A stretch of DNA of 64,000 bases, from contig CATXKN010000003.1 in assembly GCA_958370785.1 (NCBI GenBank), positions 124,001 to 188,000 of the forward strand, read 5' to 3'. Every line of letters begins with the position of its first letter. Position 1 is the first letter of the stretch. The position numbers and the translations under genes are program-made. Below, one piece after another: positions 42,119-51,374 of the stretch. This stretch comes from an uncultured Collinsella sp. Lineage in GTDB: Bacteria > Actinomycetota > Coriobacteriia > Coriobacteriales > Coriobacteriaceae. The notes below the pieces were generated by a model. That model did no database searches. It was given only the letters and a program-made list of their open reading frames with translations, and had not been told where the DNA came from.

Positions 42119-43693
42119 TTGAGCATCACGCCCCTCGATAGCATCCGCCGCGCCATCGCCCGCCGCAATGGCGTCGCCGACCCCGCCGTATCGGGCGGGG
42201 CGCACGGACAGGGCGGACGCATCGAGAACGGCCTGTTCCCCGCATCGCACACCGCCGAGGAGCTCGCACGAATCCAAGAGCTGAGCCAGCGCAACGCCGG
42301 CGGCCCTGACAGCAGCCAGGCCACGCGCCGTCGCCGCGAGCGCAATCGCGAGCCCGGCCCCATCCACCGCATGGTCAATGCCTGGTGGAACCGCCTGCTC
42401 GGAGCCGTCTACGGCGGCGGCTTCTCCACGCAAGAAGCCGAGTACGAAGATCACGCCACCCGTCGCGACTACCTTTGGAATACTCTGGGCACCGCTGTAT
42501 GGGGCATGGCGTTTCCGCTGCTCACCATTGTGTCGACGCAGCTCGTAGGCGCCGAAGAAGCAGGCAAATTCTCCATCGCCTTTGTCACCGGCACGCTCAT
42601 CATGATCGCGTGCAACTACGGCGTGCGCAACTTTCAGGTCTCGGACATCGACGAAAAAACCTCCTTCGCCTCCTACCAGCTCAACCGCTGGCTCTGCGGA
42701 GCGCTCGCCCTAGGCTGCGGCCTCATGTACAGTAGCGCCCGCGGCTATGACGCACAGATGGCCACGATCGGCCTGGGCGTCTACCTCTATAAGGTGATTG
42801 ACGGCATCGCCGACGTGTACGAGGGCCGCCTGCAGCAGGCCGACAAGCTCTATTTGGCCGGCATGAGCCAAACGCTGCGTTCCGCCGGCGTCATCGCGGT
42901 CTTTAGCGTGGCACTGTTCCTTACGCGCAGCATGCCTATCGCGGCCATGGCCATGGGTGTCACCGCCATCGCCTCGCTCGTGCTGGTCACCGCCCCGCTC
43001 GCCCTGCTCGAAACCGAAAAATCACGCCGCATGAGTCTGCGCGAGGTCGGCCACCTGTTTGTCCAGTGCGCCCCGCTCTTTGGTGCGCTGTTCCTGTTCA
43101 ACCTTATCGAGAGCATGCCCAAGTTCGTGATGGAAGGCACGCTGGCCTACAAGTATCAGCTGTACTTTAATGCCCTGTTCTTTCCGGCGCAGGCCATTTT
43201 GTTGAGCATTGGATTCATCTATAAACCGCAGCTCCTGCGTCTGTCGAGCATTTGGGCGAATCCGCGCAAGCGTCGCCGCTTTGACCTGATTATTGTTGCC
43301 GTTATGGCACTGATCGTGGTCATCACCGGAGCGTGCGCCGCATTTATGGCAGGCCCCGGCATCCCCATCATGAGCTTTATGTACGGCCTTAACTTTGAGC
43401 GCTACCGCACGCTGGCGCTGCTAATGGTTGTCGCCGGCGGCGTCACCGCGGCAATCGACTTTATCTACGCCATCATCACGGTGCTGCGCCACGCCGGCGA
43501 CGTCACCAAGATCTACCTGATTTGCTTTGCCGTGAGCGTGATGCTGCCAGTAATCCTGATTAAGCTGCTGGGTCTGATGGGCGCTGTGGTGAGCTACCTA
43601 GCCATCATGGCCCTGCTGCTGGTGCTGCTGATTATCGAGTACGCCCACATCCGCCAACGCATCGAACGCGACCGCAACCCGTACGGCGCCTAA
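42119..43693 (+). CDS. polysaccharide flippase-like membrane protein
   Basis: This 524-residue protein has a polar, Arg-rich N-terminal tail of about 115 residues and then some 12 hydrophobic helices in the style of Wzx/MATE-type polysaccharide exporters (MOP superfamily), for example WNTLGTAVWGMAFPLL and FNALFFPAQAILLSIGF. No catalytic motif is expected. The start is TTG 42119 preceded by GAAAGGAATCGCC. No sugar-transferase genes are adjacent, so the exported polymer is unknown. Confidence 0.78.
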   Translation: MSITPLDSIRRAIARRNGVADPAVSGGAHGQGGRIENGLFPASHTAEELARIQELSQRNAGGPDSSQATRRRRERNREPGPIHRMVNAWWNRLLGAVYGGGFSTQEAEYEDHATRRDYLWNTLGTAVWGMAFPLLTIVSTQLVGAEEAGKFSIAFVTGTLIMIACNYGVRNFQVSDIDEKTSFASYQLNRWLCGALALGCGLMYSSARGYDAQMATIGLGVYLYKVIDGIADVYEGRLQQADKLYLAGMSQTLRSAGVIAVFSVALFLTRSMPIAAMAMGVTAIASLVLVTAPLALLETEKSRRMSLREVGHLFVQCAPLFGALFLFNLIESMPKFVMEGTLAYKYQLYFNALFFPAQAILLSIGFIYKPQLLRLSSIWANPRKRRRFDLIIVAVMALIVVITGACAAFMAGPGIPIMSFMYGLNFERYRTLALLMVVAGGVTAAIDFIYAIITVLRHAGDVTKIYLICFAVSVMLPVILIKLLGLMGAVVSYLAIMALLLVLLIIEYAHIRQRIERDRNPYGA

Positions 43694-43724
43694 TTAGCTG
43701 CCCCCCGGTACCGGAATTTGCGAT

Positions 43725-44075
43725 GGAATCACCCCGGCTGGGGTCTCGTTGCGGACGATCTGCGACACGCAGAACTAAGTGAGTAGACTTTTGCCGGATC
43801 CCTGACCACACCGGCAAAACACAAGTCAATGACCTGCGGTTTTGTTGAGGCAAATTTGCCGGCTGCTCGGCATTTCCAAAAAAGCCTACTCACTTAGCCA
43901 GCGGGCAGCCAAAAAAGAACCGCCGCGACGTCGTTTGACTCCGTTGCGACGGTTTTTCGAGCATTTTCGCGCTGCCGAGGACGCAGACGCTCCTCATTTC
44001 TAGCGCTTACCGAGCAAGAAGGCGCTACTCTCCGAAAGCAGTCAAAAAAGCCCCGTCCCAAATTAGCTACCCTTT
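43725..44075. repeat. long intergenic repeat, copy 1 (CTAAGTGAGTAG arms)
   Basis: A block also found at 46862-47175. In order: CCCCGGCTGGGGTCTCGTTG, left arm ACTAAGTGAGTAGACTTTTG (from 43774), CAAGTC..TGACCTGCGG, right arm AAAGCCTACTCACTTAG (43881-43897), GACTCCGTTGCGACGG with a small T-tailed hairpin, and the end CCCCGTCCCAAATTAGCTAC. It has about 50 extra bases near 43992-44040. It fills the gap between convergent genes. Confidence 0.85.
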
Positions 44076-44081
44076 GCGCCG

Positions 44082-44921
44082 TTATTCCCCGGGGCGAATA
44101 TTCGCGTAGAACTCGGCCCCGTCGTCCAGGCGCAGGATCCCGACGCGGCCGAACTCGGAGCCGGTGGCGGCGGCGCAGTCGATGTCGATGCGATCGGGAA
44201 CGCCGGCGGTATCCTCGCCGCCCAGGTGCACAATCTGCCCACGGCCCGACTCCTCATCGAGTCCCGCCAGGCCGCCGACCTCGCAATAACGCCCGAGCGA
44301 CACCGTTGGCGTGTGGCCGCTCACCACGACCGGACCCTTGCCCTCGGCAGAAAGCAACCCCGTCGGCGCATCCCAATAGCCATGGCGAATCCACAGCAGG
44401 TCATCGGACGACTGCACGGCAAGCATCTGCTGCAGTAGCTCGCGATCGGCATCCACCGCTCCCGCACCATCGGCACAATCAACCCCATGTTCAAGCAAAA
44501 ACGCCCGCGCCGCCTCGGTCTGGATGCCAGCATGCACCAGCAGGTACGGACGCTCGTCAGTCTCGGCCACCGCGTAGAGCGGCAGCGTCGCCATCCAACG
44601 CACGAGCTCCTCGTACGCCTCAAATTCCATATCGTTGAGCTGCTGACGGGTAGTCCAACCGCCGTTGATATCCCAGGTCTCGGCATCGAGCGGATCCTGG
44701 CCAATGATGGCGTCGAGCATAATCTGCTCGTGATTGCCCTTGAGCACGCGAGCGTTGGGGAGCGAGCGCACGAGCTTAATAACGCCAACCGGATCGGGCC
44801 CGCGATCGATCATGTCACCCAACACGTACAGCGTATCGTCGGACGCCAGCGAAATCTTGGACAGGGCCTCGTCAAGCGCACGCACGTGCCCGTGAGCGTC
44901 GGATGTCACATAGATCGCCAT
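44082..44921 (-). CDS. calcineurin-like metallophosphoesterase
   Basis: The 279-residue protein has the serine/threonine phosphatase/diadenosine tetraphosphatase metal motifs: SDAHGH at 7-12, GDMIDRGPDP near 35-44, LKGNHEQIML near 60-69, and later VHAGIQ and SGHTPT. Such enzymes hydrolyse phosphoproteins or Ap4A in bacteria; substrate not determinable. ATG 44921 is preceded by AGAGGCGTTCC. It stands alone and converges on the flippase gene across repeat copy 1. Confidence 0.9.
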   Translation of the reverse strand: MAIYVTSDAHGHVRALDEALSKISLASDDTLYVLGDMIDRGPDPVGVIKLVRSLPNARVLKGNHEQIMLDAIIGQDPLDAETWDINGGWTTRQQLNDMEFEAYEELVRWMATLPLYAVAETDERPYLLVHAGIQTEAARAFLLEHGVDCADGAGAVDADRELLQQMLAVQSSDDLLWIRHGYWDAPTGLLSAEGKGPVVVSGHTPTVSLGRYCEVGGLAGLDEESGRGQIVHLGGEDTAGVPDRIDIDCAAATGSEFGRVGILRLDDGAEFYANIRPGE

Positions 44922-45246
44922 GGAACGCCTCTCTTTGCATTGCGGCCGAAGCCCGGCGTCGCAACTAAAACTTCAAGTTGAACTTAAACGTTATCCATTG
45001 TACTCCGTTGCAATAAAGCTGGAAAGGGTTGCATACCGTCAACGGTCGCCGGCGCACGCCTGCCAACCCGGACCGCTCACGCCACGCCGTCTAGCCCAGC
45101 GCCCCAACCAGCGACGCTCGCGTCGCAGCCTCGTGTCGAAAATGCGCACGTCCGCAATCCGCCCCCATGAACCCACCACCTTTGGGTACAAATAACCGCA
45201 GACAACTGACCGTGCCACGCCAACCACCCAGGAGCGGACACTATCC
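44922..45246. other. 325-bp divergent gap
   Basis: This region separates the phosphoesterase and the antiporter, which diverge. I see no gene, no clear riboswitch and no strong palindrome. CAGGAGCGGACACTATCC directly before 45247 contains the antiporter ribosome site. Confidence 0.4.
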
Positions 45247-46848
45247 ATGAACCAGATACTTCTCTTTATCGGCCTCGTCATTATTCTGTGCCTGACCATT
45301 AAACCCGTCGGCAAAAAGCTCCCCTTCCCCACCCTGCTCATCTTTATCGCGCTCGGCATGCTGCTGGGCGTCAACGGCCCGGCGCACATCGACTTTAGCG
45401 ACTATGCGCTCACCGAAACCGTCTGCAGCACGGCGCTGCTGTTCATCATGTTCTACGGCGGCTTTAACACCAACATCGACCGCGCCAAACCTGTCGCCGT
45501 GCCCGCGGTGCTGCTGAGTACGCTCGGCGTCGTCATCACCGCTGGCATCACCGGCGCCTTTGCGCACTTTGTACTAGGCTTCGACTGGATCGGTGGCCTA
45601 CTGCTGGGATCGGTCGTGGCGTCGACCGATGCGGCGAGCGTCTTTAGCGTACTGCGAGAGCACAACCTTCCACTGAGGGGCGGCACCGACTCGCTGCTCG
45701 AGGTCGAATCGGGCTCCAACGACCCCGTCGCCTACATGCTCACCGCGGTACTCGCCACCCTCGCGGCTGGCGGCGACATCAACATCCCCGTGCTGCTGGC
45801 AAAGCAGATTATCCTGGGCGTTGGCCTGGGACTCGCTATCGGCTGGGCATCGGGGCACCTAATCGAGCGCGCGCATGCAACGGCCGAGGGCGCGCAGACT
45901 ATCTTCTTATTCGCCGTGGCGATCGTCGCCTACGCCCTGCCGAGTTACCTGGGCGGCAACGGTTTTTTGGCCGTGTATCTTGCCGGCATCGTGCTAGGCG
46001 CGAGCGACATCACCGGCAAGGTCGAGTTGGCGCACTTCTTCGATACCCTCACCGAGATGGCCGAGATGACCATCTTCTTTTTGCTCGGCTTGCTCGTGAC
46101 GCCCGCCCGCCTGCCGCAAATGCTGCTGCCGGGCCTGGCACTCATGGCGTTTATGCTCTTCGTGAGCCGCCCCATCGCCGTCGGTTTGCTGTTGGCGCCC
46201 TTTAAGACGAACCCTCGCCAGGTCGCGCTCGTAAGCTGGGCGGGCCTGCGTGGCGCGGCTTCGGTCGTCTTTAGTCTCTTTGCCGTAGTGGCCGGTGTTC
46301 CCGGCGGTCACGACCTGTTTGACCTGGTCTTTGTGATTGCCGTGTCGAGCATAGTGGTGCAAGGTTCGCTGCTACCGTCGGTGGCAAAGAAGCTCGATAT
46401 GATCGACGCGGAAGGCGATGTTCGCCGTACGTTTAACGATTACCGTGACGAGGACGGTATGTCGTTCGTCAAACTCAAGATAGGCGCTGGGCATCCGTTT
46501 GCGGGGCGCTCGCTCGCCGATATTGGCAGCGCGACGGACATGCTGGTAGTCCTGGTGCTGCGCGACGGCGCACACCCCGTGCTGCCCAACGGTGATACTG
46601 TAATTGAAGAAGGCGACCTTCTGGTTATGGCCGCGCCGACGTTTGAAGAGCGTGCCGAGGTTACGCTGCGCGAGGTCACCGTAACGGCCCACGGTCGCCT
46701 GGCCGGCCAGCGCCTGCGCGACGTGCCACAGGGCAAGCACCCGTTTGTCGTCGTGATGCTCAAGCGCGACGGCCAAACGATCATCCCCGACGGCAACACC
46801 CTCATATACGCCGGCGACGAAGCCGTCATTGCCACCCTGGCGTCGTAG
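45247..46848 (+). CDS. potassium/proton antiporter (CvrA/NhaP2-like)
   Basis: The 533-residue CPA1-type antiporter has 12-13 helices up to about residue 385, with the ion-binding region GSVVASTDAASVFSVL and EVESGSNDPVAYML, and WAGLRGAASVVFSL. The cytoplasmic tail holds two tandem RCK-C/TrkA-C domains (about 400-465 and 475-533), the ligand-sensing part of NhaP2/CvrA and KhtU-like exporters, where c-di-AMP or nucleotides often bind. A CAGGAG site precedes ATG 45247. A potassium-export role is inferred from the family. Confidence 0.9.
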   Translation: MNQILLFIGLVIILCLTIKPVGKKLPFPTLLIFIALGMLLGVNGPAHIDFSDYALTETVCSTALLFIMFYGGFNTNIDRAKPVAVPAVLLSTLGVVITAGITGAFAHFVLGFDWIGGLLLGSVVASTDAASVFSVLREHNLPLRGGTDSLLEVESGSNDPVAYMLTAVLATLAAGGDINIPVLLAKQIILGVGLGLAIGWASGHLIERAHATAEGAQTIFLFAVAIVAYALPSYLGGNGFLAVYLAGIVLGASDITGKVELAHFFDTLTEMAEMTIFFLLGLLVTPARLPQMLLPGLALMAFMLFVSRPIAVGLLLAPFKTNPRQVALVSWAGLRGAASVVFSLFAVVAGVPGGHDLFDLVFVIAVSSIVVQGSLLPSVAKKLDMIDAEGDVRRTFNDYRDEDGMSFVKLKIGAGHPFAGRSLADIGSATDMLVVLVLRDGAHPVLPNGDTVIEEGDLLVMAAPTFEERAEVTLREVTVTAHGRLAGQRLRDVPQGKHPFVVVMLKRDGQTIIPDGNTLIYAGDEAVIATLAS

Positions 46849-46861
46849 CGGCCAGAGGGCA

Positions 46862-47175
46862 GCCGTCCCGAATTGGCTACATTTGAGCATCAATCGCCCC
46901 GGCTGGGGTCTCGTTGCGGACAATTAGCGTCTCTCAAGACTAAGTGAGTAGACTTTTGCCGAATTGCCGGCCACGTCACCAAAGCACAAGTCTGTGACCT
47001 GCGGGTTTGTTGAAGCAAATTAGTCGTGTGCTCAGGATTTCCAATAAAGCCTACTCACTTAGCCAGCGTGCAGTCAAAATAGAACAGTCGCGAGGTCAGT
47101 AGACTCCATTGCGACGGCTTATCGTGCATTTTCGCGCAGCTGCGGGCGCAGACGCCCCGTCCCAAATTAGCTACC
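46862..47175. repeat. long intergenic repeat, copy 2 (CTAAGTGAGTAG arms)
   Basis: The same module as 43725-44075 in the same orientation: left arm CTAAGTGAGTAGACTTTTGC (46940-46960), right arm AAAGCCTACTCACTTAG (47046-47062), and the end CGTCCCAAATTAGCTACCCT. A related CGTCCCGAATTGGCTAC lies at its left edge (46864-46880), so this copy is bounded by near-direct repeats. Again it fills a convergent gap. Confidence 0.85.
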
Positions 47176-47367
47176 CTAGTCATCGTCGGCGGTAAAGTCT
47201 CGGAGGTCGAGGCCTTCGCGTTCGGCTCGGGCTAGGAGCTCTTGAGGGGACTCATCCTCGATATCCATCACGTCGAGCATGGCAGCGGGAAAGCCCACGC
47301 CCGCCGCACTCCCCGCACGGTCGAGCAGGCTCTCGCGCAGCTGGTCTACATCGACATCGATCTTCAC
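47176..47367 (-). CDS. small acidic protein, unknown
   Basis: A 63-residue acidic protein beginning MKIDVDVDQLRESLLDR and ending DLRDFTADDD. No membrane segment or known fold is visible. It starts 26 bases after the stop of the 454-residue gene, with a GGAGGTTCC site, and is therefore likely co-transcribed with the brxL remnant and that gene. It could be a chaperone-like partner or inhibitor of the upstream product, but this is speculative. Confidence 0.65.
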   Translation of the reverse strand: MKIDVDVDQLRESLLDRAGSAAGVGFPAAMLDVMDIEDESPQELLARAEREGLDLRDFTADDD

Positions 47368-47393
47368 GGTGGAACCTCCTACCGAGCCAAGCC

Positions 47394-48758
47394 CTACTTA
47401 GCAGCGCCAAGCTCATTCACAGCAGCGACAAAAGCCGCAACCTGCTTGTCGTCCATCTGCGCAGCCAAACGCCCCACCGGCTCGTCGTAGGCGAACTGAA
47501 CCTTATCGATAAAGCAATCCCAAGCGCGCTCGTCCACACGCACGGCGGCCTCGCAATACTGGCTGAGCTTTTTGAGTCCATACCAAAACGCATTCACATG
47601 ACGCGCAGGGTCCTCGTCCAGCACACCATCGTAGCGGCGCCCGTTAAACTCCTGCATGCGCGCCACGGCGACCTCGAGCGAATCGCCGCCATCAGCCGAA
47701 GCCTCGTCCACAAGCTCGGGAATCGGAACCTCGCGCCGAACATTATGCCTGGTAGCACCGTCGTACTCACCCACCAGTACGTCCTCATCAAGCCGAGAAT
47801 CGTAGTCCAAATAGCTCGAGCCCCTGCAAATCCCATGCGGCGAACCGGTTCCAAAGGCGCAGAACAACCCACCGTCGGCGACAACGCGACGGTAGGTTTC
47901 AAACGACTTCTTAACCTGAGCGAGCAACTCGGCGAGCAAACCGGCATCGCACACAACCTCGCATGCAACGCGAGCAGCCTCCGGCAGCCCCGAAGGCTCC
48001 ACCGTGCTCCCTGCAACGCGGGCGGCACGCTCGGCCCGATACGCCTGCGCGGCCAAGCGCGCCCGCTGCGCAGCGCCGCGCACGTTAGCAAGTTCATGCT
48101 CCAACGCCACGTCGCCAGCAACATCACCGACCACGTCGTCCACAAGCCCGTCAGCGTCCTGCGACCCCGTCGCACTCAGCTCGGACTCAAACGTCGCCGT
48201 GATCATGCCCGTAAGGTCCGTTGCATCGGCGGCACAGCGCATCTGCTCCAGCTGCGTACACAGCAAATCGACATCCAGGAGCACGGCATCCACAACGCGC
48301 ACGTCACTCAGACGCGCCACGCCCTGCAACACCAAAGCCCCCGCAGCATCGTACGCCGCACGAACCCTATCCGCTGTATTAGCCCGCAGCTTTATCTCGA
48401 TAAACGAAAGCGTCTGCTCCAGGCGCGTCAACAGCTCAGCCTTGTCCTCCATGCGCAAAAAGGCAGCATAGCGCCGCTCCATCTGCAACGGACCCGCAAC
48501 GCCCGCTTGCTTCCGAGCACGCGCAAGGGCCGAACCCTCAACACGGCGCACGTACGTATCAACAGCCCGCACGGCAGACTCGCGTGCAGCGCGCTCGGCG
48601 GTCTCGACGCCCCTAAGCACACCCAGTAGCTCGCGGGAGCGTGCCTTGCGCACCAACTCCCCGCGATCGTACTGCTCGAGCGCCGTCTGACGCTTGGCTA
48701 CCGATTCAAAGCCAAACAGCTCGTCGAGCAGCTCGCCAACAGAACGCTCGTCCGCCAT
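47394..48758 (-). CDS. unknown protein downstream of brxL remnant
   Basis: The 454-residue protein is mostly alpha-helical, Ala/Arg/Glu-rich in the first 290 residues with several probable coiled coils (for example 45-75 and 205-260), and has a distinct C-terminal part with FCAFGTGSPHGICRGSSYLD, VLVGEYDGATRHNV and NAFWYGLKKLSQYCE. I do not recognise a family. It follows the brxL remnant by 75 bases and precedes the 63-residue gene, all minus strand, so the three look like one cassette. The reading frame is intact. Confidence 0.75.
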   Translation of the reverse strand: MADERSVGELLDELFGFESVAKRQTALEQYDRGELVRKARSRELLGVLRGVETAERAARESAVRAVDTYVRRVEGSALARARKQAGVAGPLQMERRYAAFLRMEDKAELLTRLEQTLSFIEIKLRANTADRVRAAYDAAGALVLQGVARLSDVRVVDAVLLDVDLLCTQLEQMRCAADATDLTGMITATFESELSATGSQDADGLVDDVVGDVAGDVALEHELANVRGAAQRARLAAQAYRAERAARVAGSTVEPSGLPEAARVACEVVCDAGLLAELLAQVKKSFETYRRVVADGGLFCAFGTGSPHGICRGSSYLDYDSRLDEDVLVGEYDGATRHNVRREVPIPELVDEASADGGDSLEVAVARMQEFNGRRYDGVLDEDPARHVNAFWYGLKKLSQYCEAAVRVDERAWDCFIDKVQFAYDEPVGRLAAQMDDKQVAAFVAAVNELGAAK

Positions 48759-48833
48759 GGCAAGGCCTCCTCACGCACTACGCACCAACACGCCCGCGGG
48801 CCCACGCGCACGCAAGCCCACTCACCCGCGCTC

Positions 48834-50470
48834 CTACAGATCCAGTGCCTTCTTCGCGGCATCGACCGGGTCGCCATCCATGTAGAACACCGGGCTCAAG
48901 CCCGAGATAATCTCGGACGGCACGCTCTGCAGGCCCGCAATGGCGCTCAGCGGCAAAATCACGCGCTTGGCACCGGCATTTTTGGCCACGCGCATAATGT
49001 CCTCGAGCCCGCGGATCTCGTCCATAGAGCCCGACATGCGCAAGATGCCCGGAATCGCCAGCGCGGGCATCACCGGGCGGTTGCACGCCGCAGAGCAAAG
49101 GCCCACAAACTCGGCGAGCGAAACTTCCTCAGACAGGCCCTTGCTCTGCAGGTCGTTGTAGAACAGCAGATAATCCTTGGAGCCAATGTGCATCCCCGGC
49201 GCCACGCGGTTCGCCAGGTTCACAAAGTTGTCGAACGCGGCCTCCAGCGTATCGCGCACCGGCTTGTTAAAGGCCACGCCCTCGTGCTTAAACTTGCACT
49301 CGCCGGCAACGGCCTTGTTCTCCAGCTTGTACACGGCAACCTCGCCGCCCTGCGACCTGCCCACGCCAAACACGTGGCCGGACAGCAGCGGCCCGTCGGG
49401 AATCAGGGTGTCCTCGCTCTGCTCGGGCACGCACACCACGTGCACGTCCTGCGGGTTGTCGGCATCCATATAGCCCAGGTTAACGTCGATAAACTCGACG
49501 CCCGCCATAATCTTGAGCTGCTCCTTTACACGGCGACGGCCTTCGATAGCGTAGTCCAGCAGCCAGCGCACGTCGTCCTTGTCCATGGCCTCGTCGGGGA
49601 ACAGCAGCTTGGCCAAGCCGCTAAAGGTCTTGCGCACGGCGATCTCGTCACGCTTGTTAAAGTCGCTGTCAAAGCGGAAATACCGGTCGATATGGTGCGT
49701 AAAGTCCTTGCGGCGCATCTCCTTGCAAAACTCCGACAGGCAGTCGGTGATCAGGCCGTAATGCCCGGTCAGCAGGCTCGAGCGCATCTTGGGAATCTCC
49801 CAGCCCGGCAGGTAATAGTGGATGCGGTCAAAGAAGGCCGAATCGTTGTTAAACTCCGGCGGGAACGGATCAAACAGGTGCGTGGTCTTAAGGACATTTT
49901 GCACGGTGTCGTTGATGTTGCCCTCAAAGACCATGGAGGCATCGGCGTTGATCTGGTCGCGACCGCGCGCATAGCTGCCACTCGCCATGTAGTCCTTCAT
50001 GATCTGCACGGCATTGGTGTCCTTAAAGCGCATGCCGGCGACCTCGTCGAACGTCACGCAGTCCCAGTGGCCCACCAAGCCCACGCGGTCGGCGCGCATG
50101 GAGTTCATACGGCCGAACAGGTTGGCCGCAGTGGTCTGACCGCCCGAAAGCAAGATGGCGTAGGGCGAGACCTCTTTGTAGATATGGCTCTTACCGGTAC
50201 CGCGGGGACCCAGCTCGCACAGGTTGTAGTTGCGCTCGATAAGCGGCACCATACGCTCGATAAAGTGCAGGCGCTCTTTCTCGGAAAGCTCACTGGGCTC
50301 ATAGCCAGCGGAGCGCAGCAGCATGTTGAGCCACTCGTCGCGAGTAAAGTACTGGCGCTCGTCGACCATGGCATCCAGGTCCAGATTGGGCATCTGGATG
50401 GGCGTGAGCGACGCCACACTAAACGGAGAGTCCTCGGGTCCGCGCTTTTTGCGCTTGGCCTTGGAGCGGC
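48834..50470 (-). pseudogene. brxL: brxL (BREX Lon-like AAA protein), 5' end lost
   Basis: From about 50470 to the stop the frame matches BrxL without interruption: SPFSVASLTPIQMPNLDLD, Walker A GPRGTGKSH, LSGGQTTAANLF, DEVAGMRFKD, IMKDYMASGSYARG, and a Lon-like C-terminal domain ending in KRVILPLSAIAGLQSVPSEI. About 140-150 N-terminal residues are missing; at the break the sequence becomes the IS1249 fragment. In the Lon-like domain I see no clear Ser/Lys dyad: the usual GGLKEK-type segment reads RGLEDI. No good ribosome site precedes the first internal ATG (50393), so the gene is probably dead, though the two genes after it are intact. Confidence 0.85.
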
Positions 50471-51085
50471 GCGGCGCATCGTCTCGATGCCCATGAGGTC
50501 GCGCGCGATGAGGTAGAGCCCGCGCCCCGCCTGGAGCTTCGGCCGCGTCGTCGTGTAGCGCTTGACCTGCGAGAAGGCGTGGAAGGTGCACCTCTGGACC
50601 CTGGTGCGCGGCCAGGTCTCGCGCACGGCCTTGGCGAACCCGCTCCCGCCGTCGGTGACGACCACCTCGGGCGCCGGGATCGGCGCCATGAGGGCCGACC
50701 ACGCCCTCGAGTTCTCGGACCTGGCCATGTACCAGGAGACCACCCTCTCGCCGCTGCAGCATATGAGCACCACGAGGTCGCGCGCGACCCAGATCCCGTC
50801 GACGTAGAGCACGCGGTGCAACTCGCCGTCAGGGACGGGCATCGGCCAGACCTCCCAGAACTCGGCCGTCCTGCGCCTGAAGGACCGTCCGCCGCCCGGC
50901 ATCGCCGCCTGGGAGTCCTTGGAGAGGAGCCACCCGATGAACTCGTCCAGCCTCGTCGCCGTGTCGTCGTACCTCACCGTCGTCGACGCGCCGCAGGCCG
51001 TGCACCTCCACCGCCGGGATCCCGATGAGGTCCTGCCGTTGCGCTTGGTCCGACCGCCGCAGTAGGGGCAATAAACGGCCTTCAT
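50471..51085 (-). mobile_element. IS1249-family transposase, 5' fragment
   Basis: ATG 51085 (site GGAAGAGG) opens a DDE-type transposase of the IS1249 (IS256-like) group: a zinc ribbon CPYCGGRTKRNG and CTACG, then LYVDGIW (first Asp), VVVTDGGSGFAKA (second Asp) and RVQRCTFHAFSQVKRYTTTR. Homology ends near residue 205 at DLMGIETMRR, before the catalytic Glu, exactly where brxL begins. The frame then runs on out of phase in brxL. The element lost its 3' half by deletion. Repeats GGACACACATTCTGTCC (51157) and AGACACACATTTTGTCC (51247) upstream may belong to its terminal region. Confidence 0.85.
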
Positions 51086-51209
51086 GGGCACCTCTTCCGA
51101 AAGGGTATTTAACGGTTCCGGAAAAGGTTATCTACCAGCGGGAACGATGGGCAACCGGACACACATTCTGTCCGAGCGGTTAAAAGCGGCCACGGAATTT
51201 AAACGGCTG

Positions 51210-51241
51210 AAAAAGGGGCATCGACCTGCGCCGATGCCCCT
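51210..51241 (-). terminator. terminator between SIR2-like gene and IS fragment
   Basis: On the minus strand AGGGGCATCG and CGATGCCCCT form a 10-bp stem followed by TTTTT. The rest of the 283-bp gap has the paired ACACATT-TGTCC repeats and a small AAAACGG/CCGTTTT hairpin at 51274-51292. Confidence 0.8.
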
Positions 51242-51374
51242 AAAGTAGACACACATTTTGTCCTATAAGCCACAAAACGGTCGTGCCGTTTTTCGTCTAA
51301 TTAGCATTCGTCAATACGAATTCCAAAAGCACAGGGCAGCTCGCCCAGGTTGTCGATACGTACTTGAGACTCCT

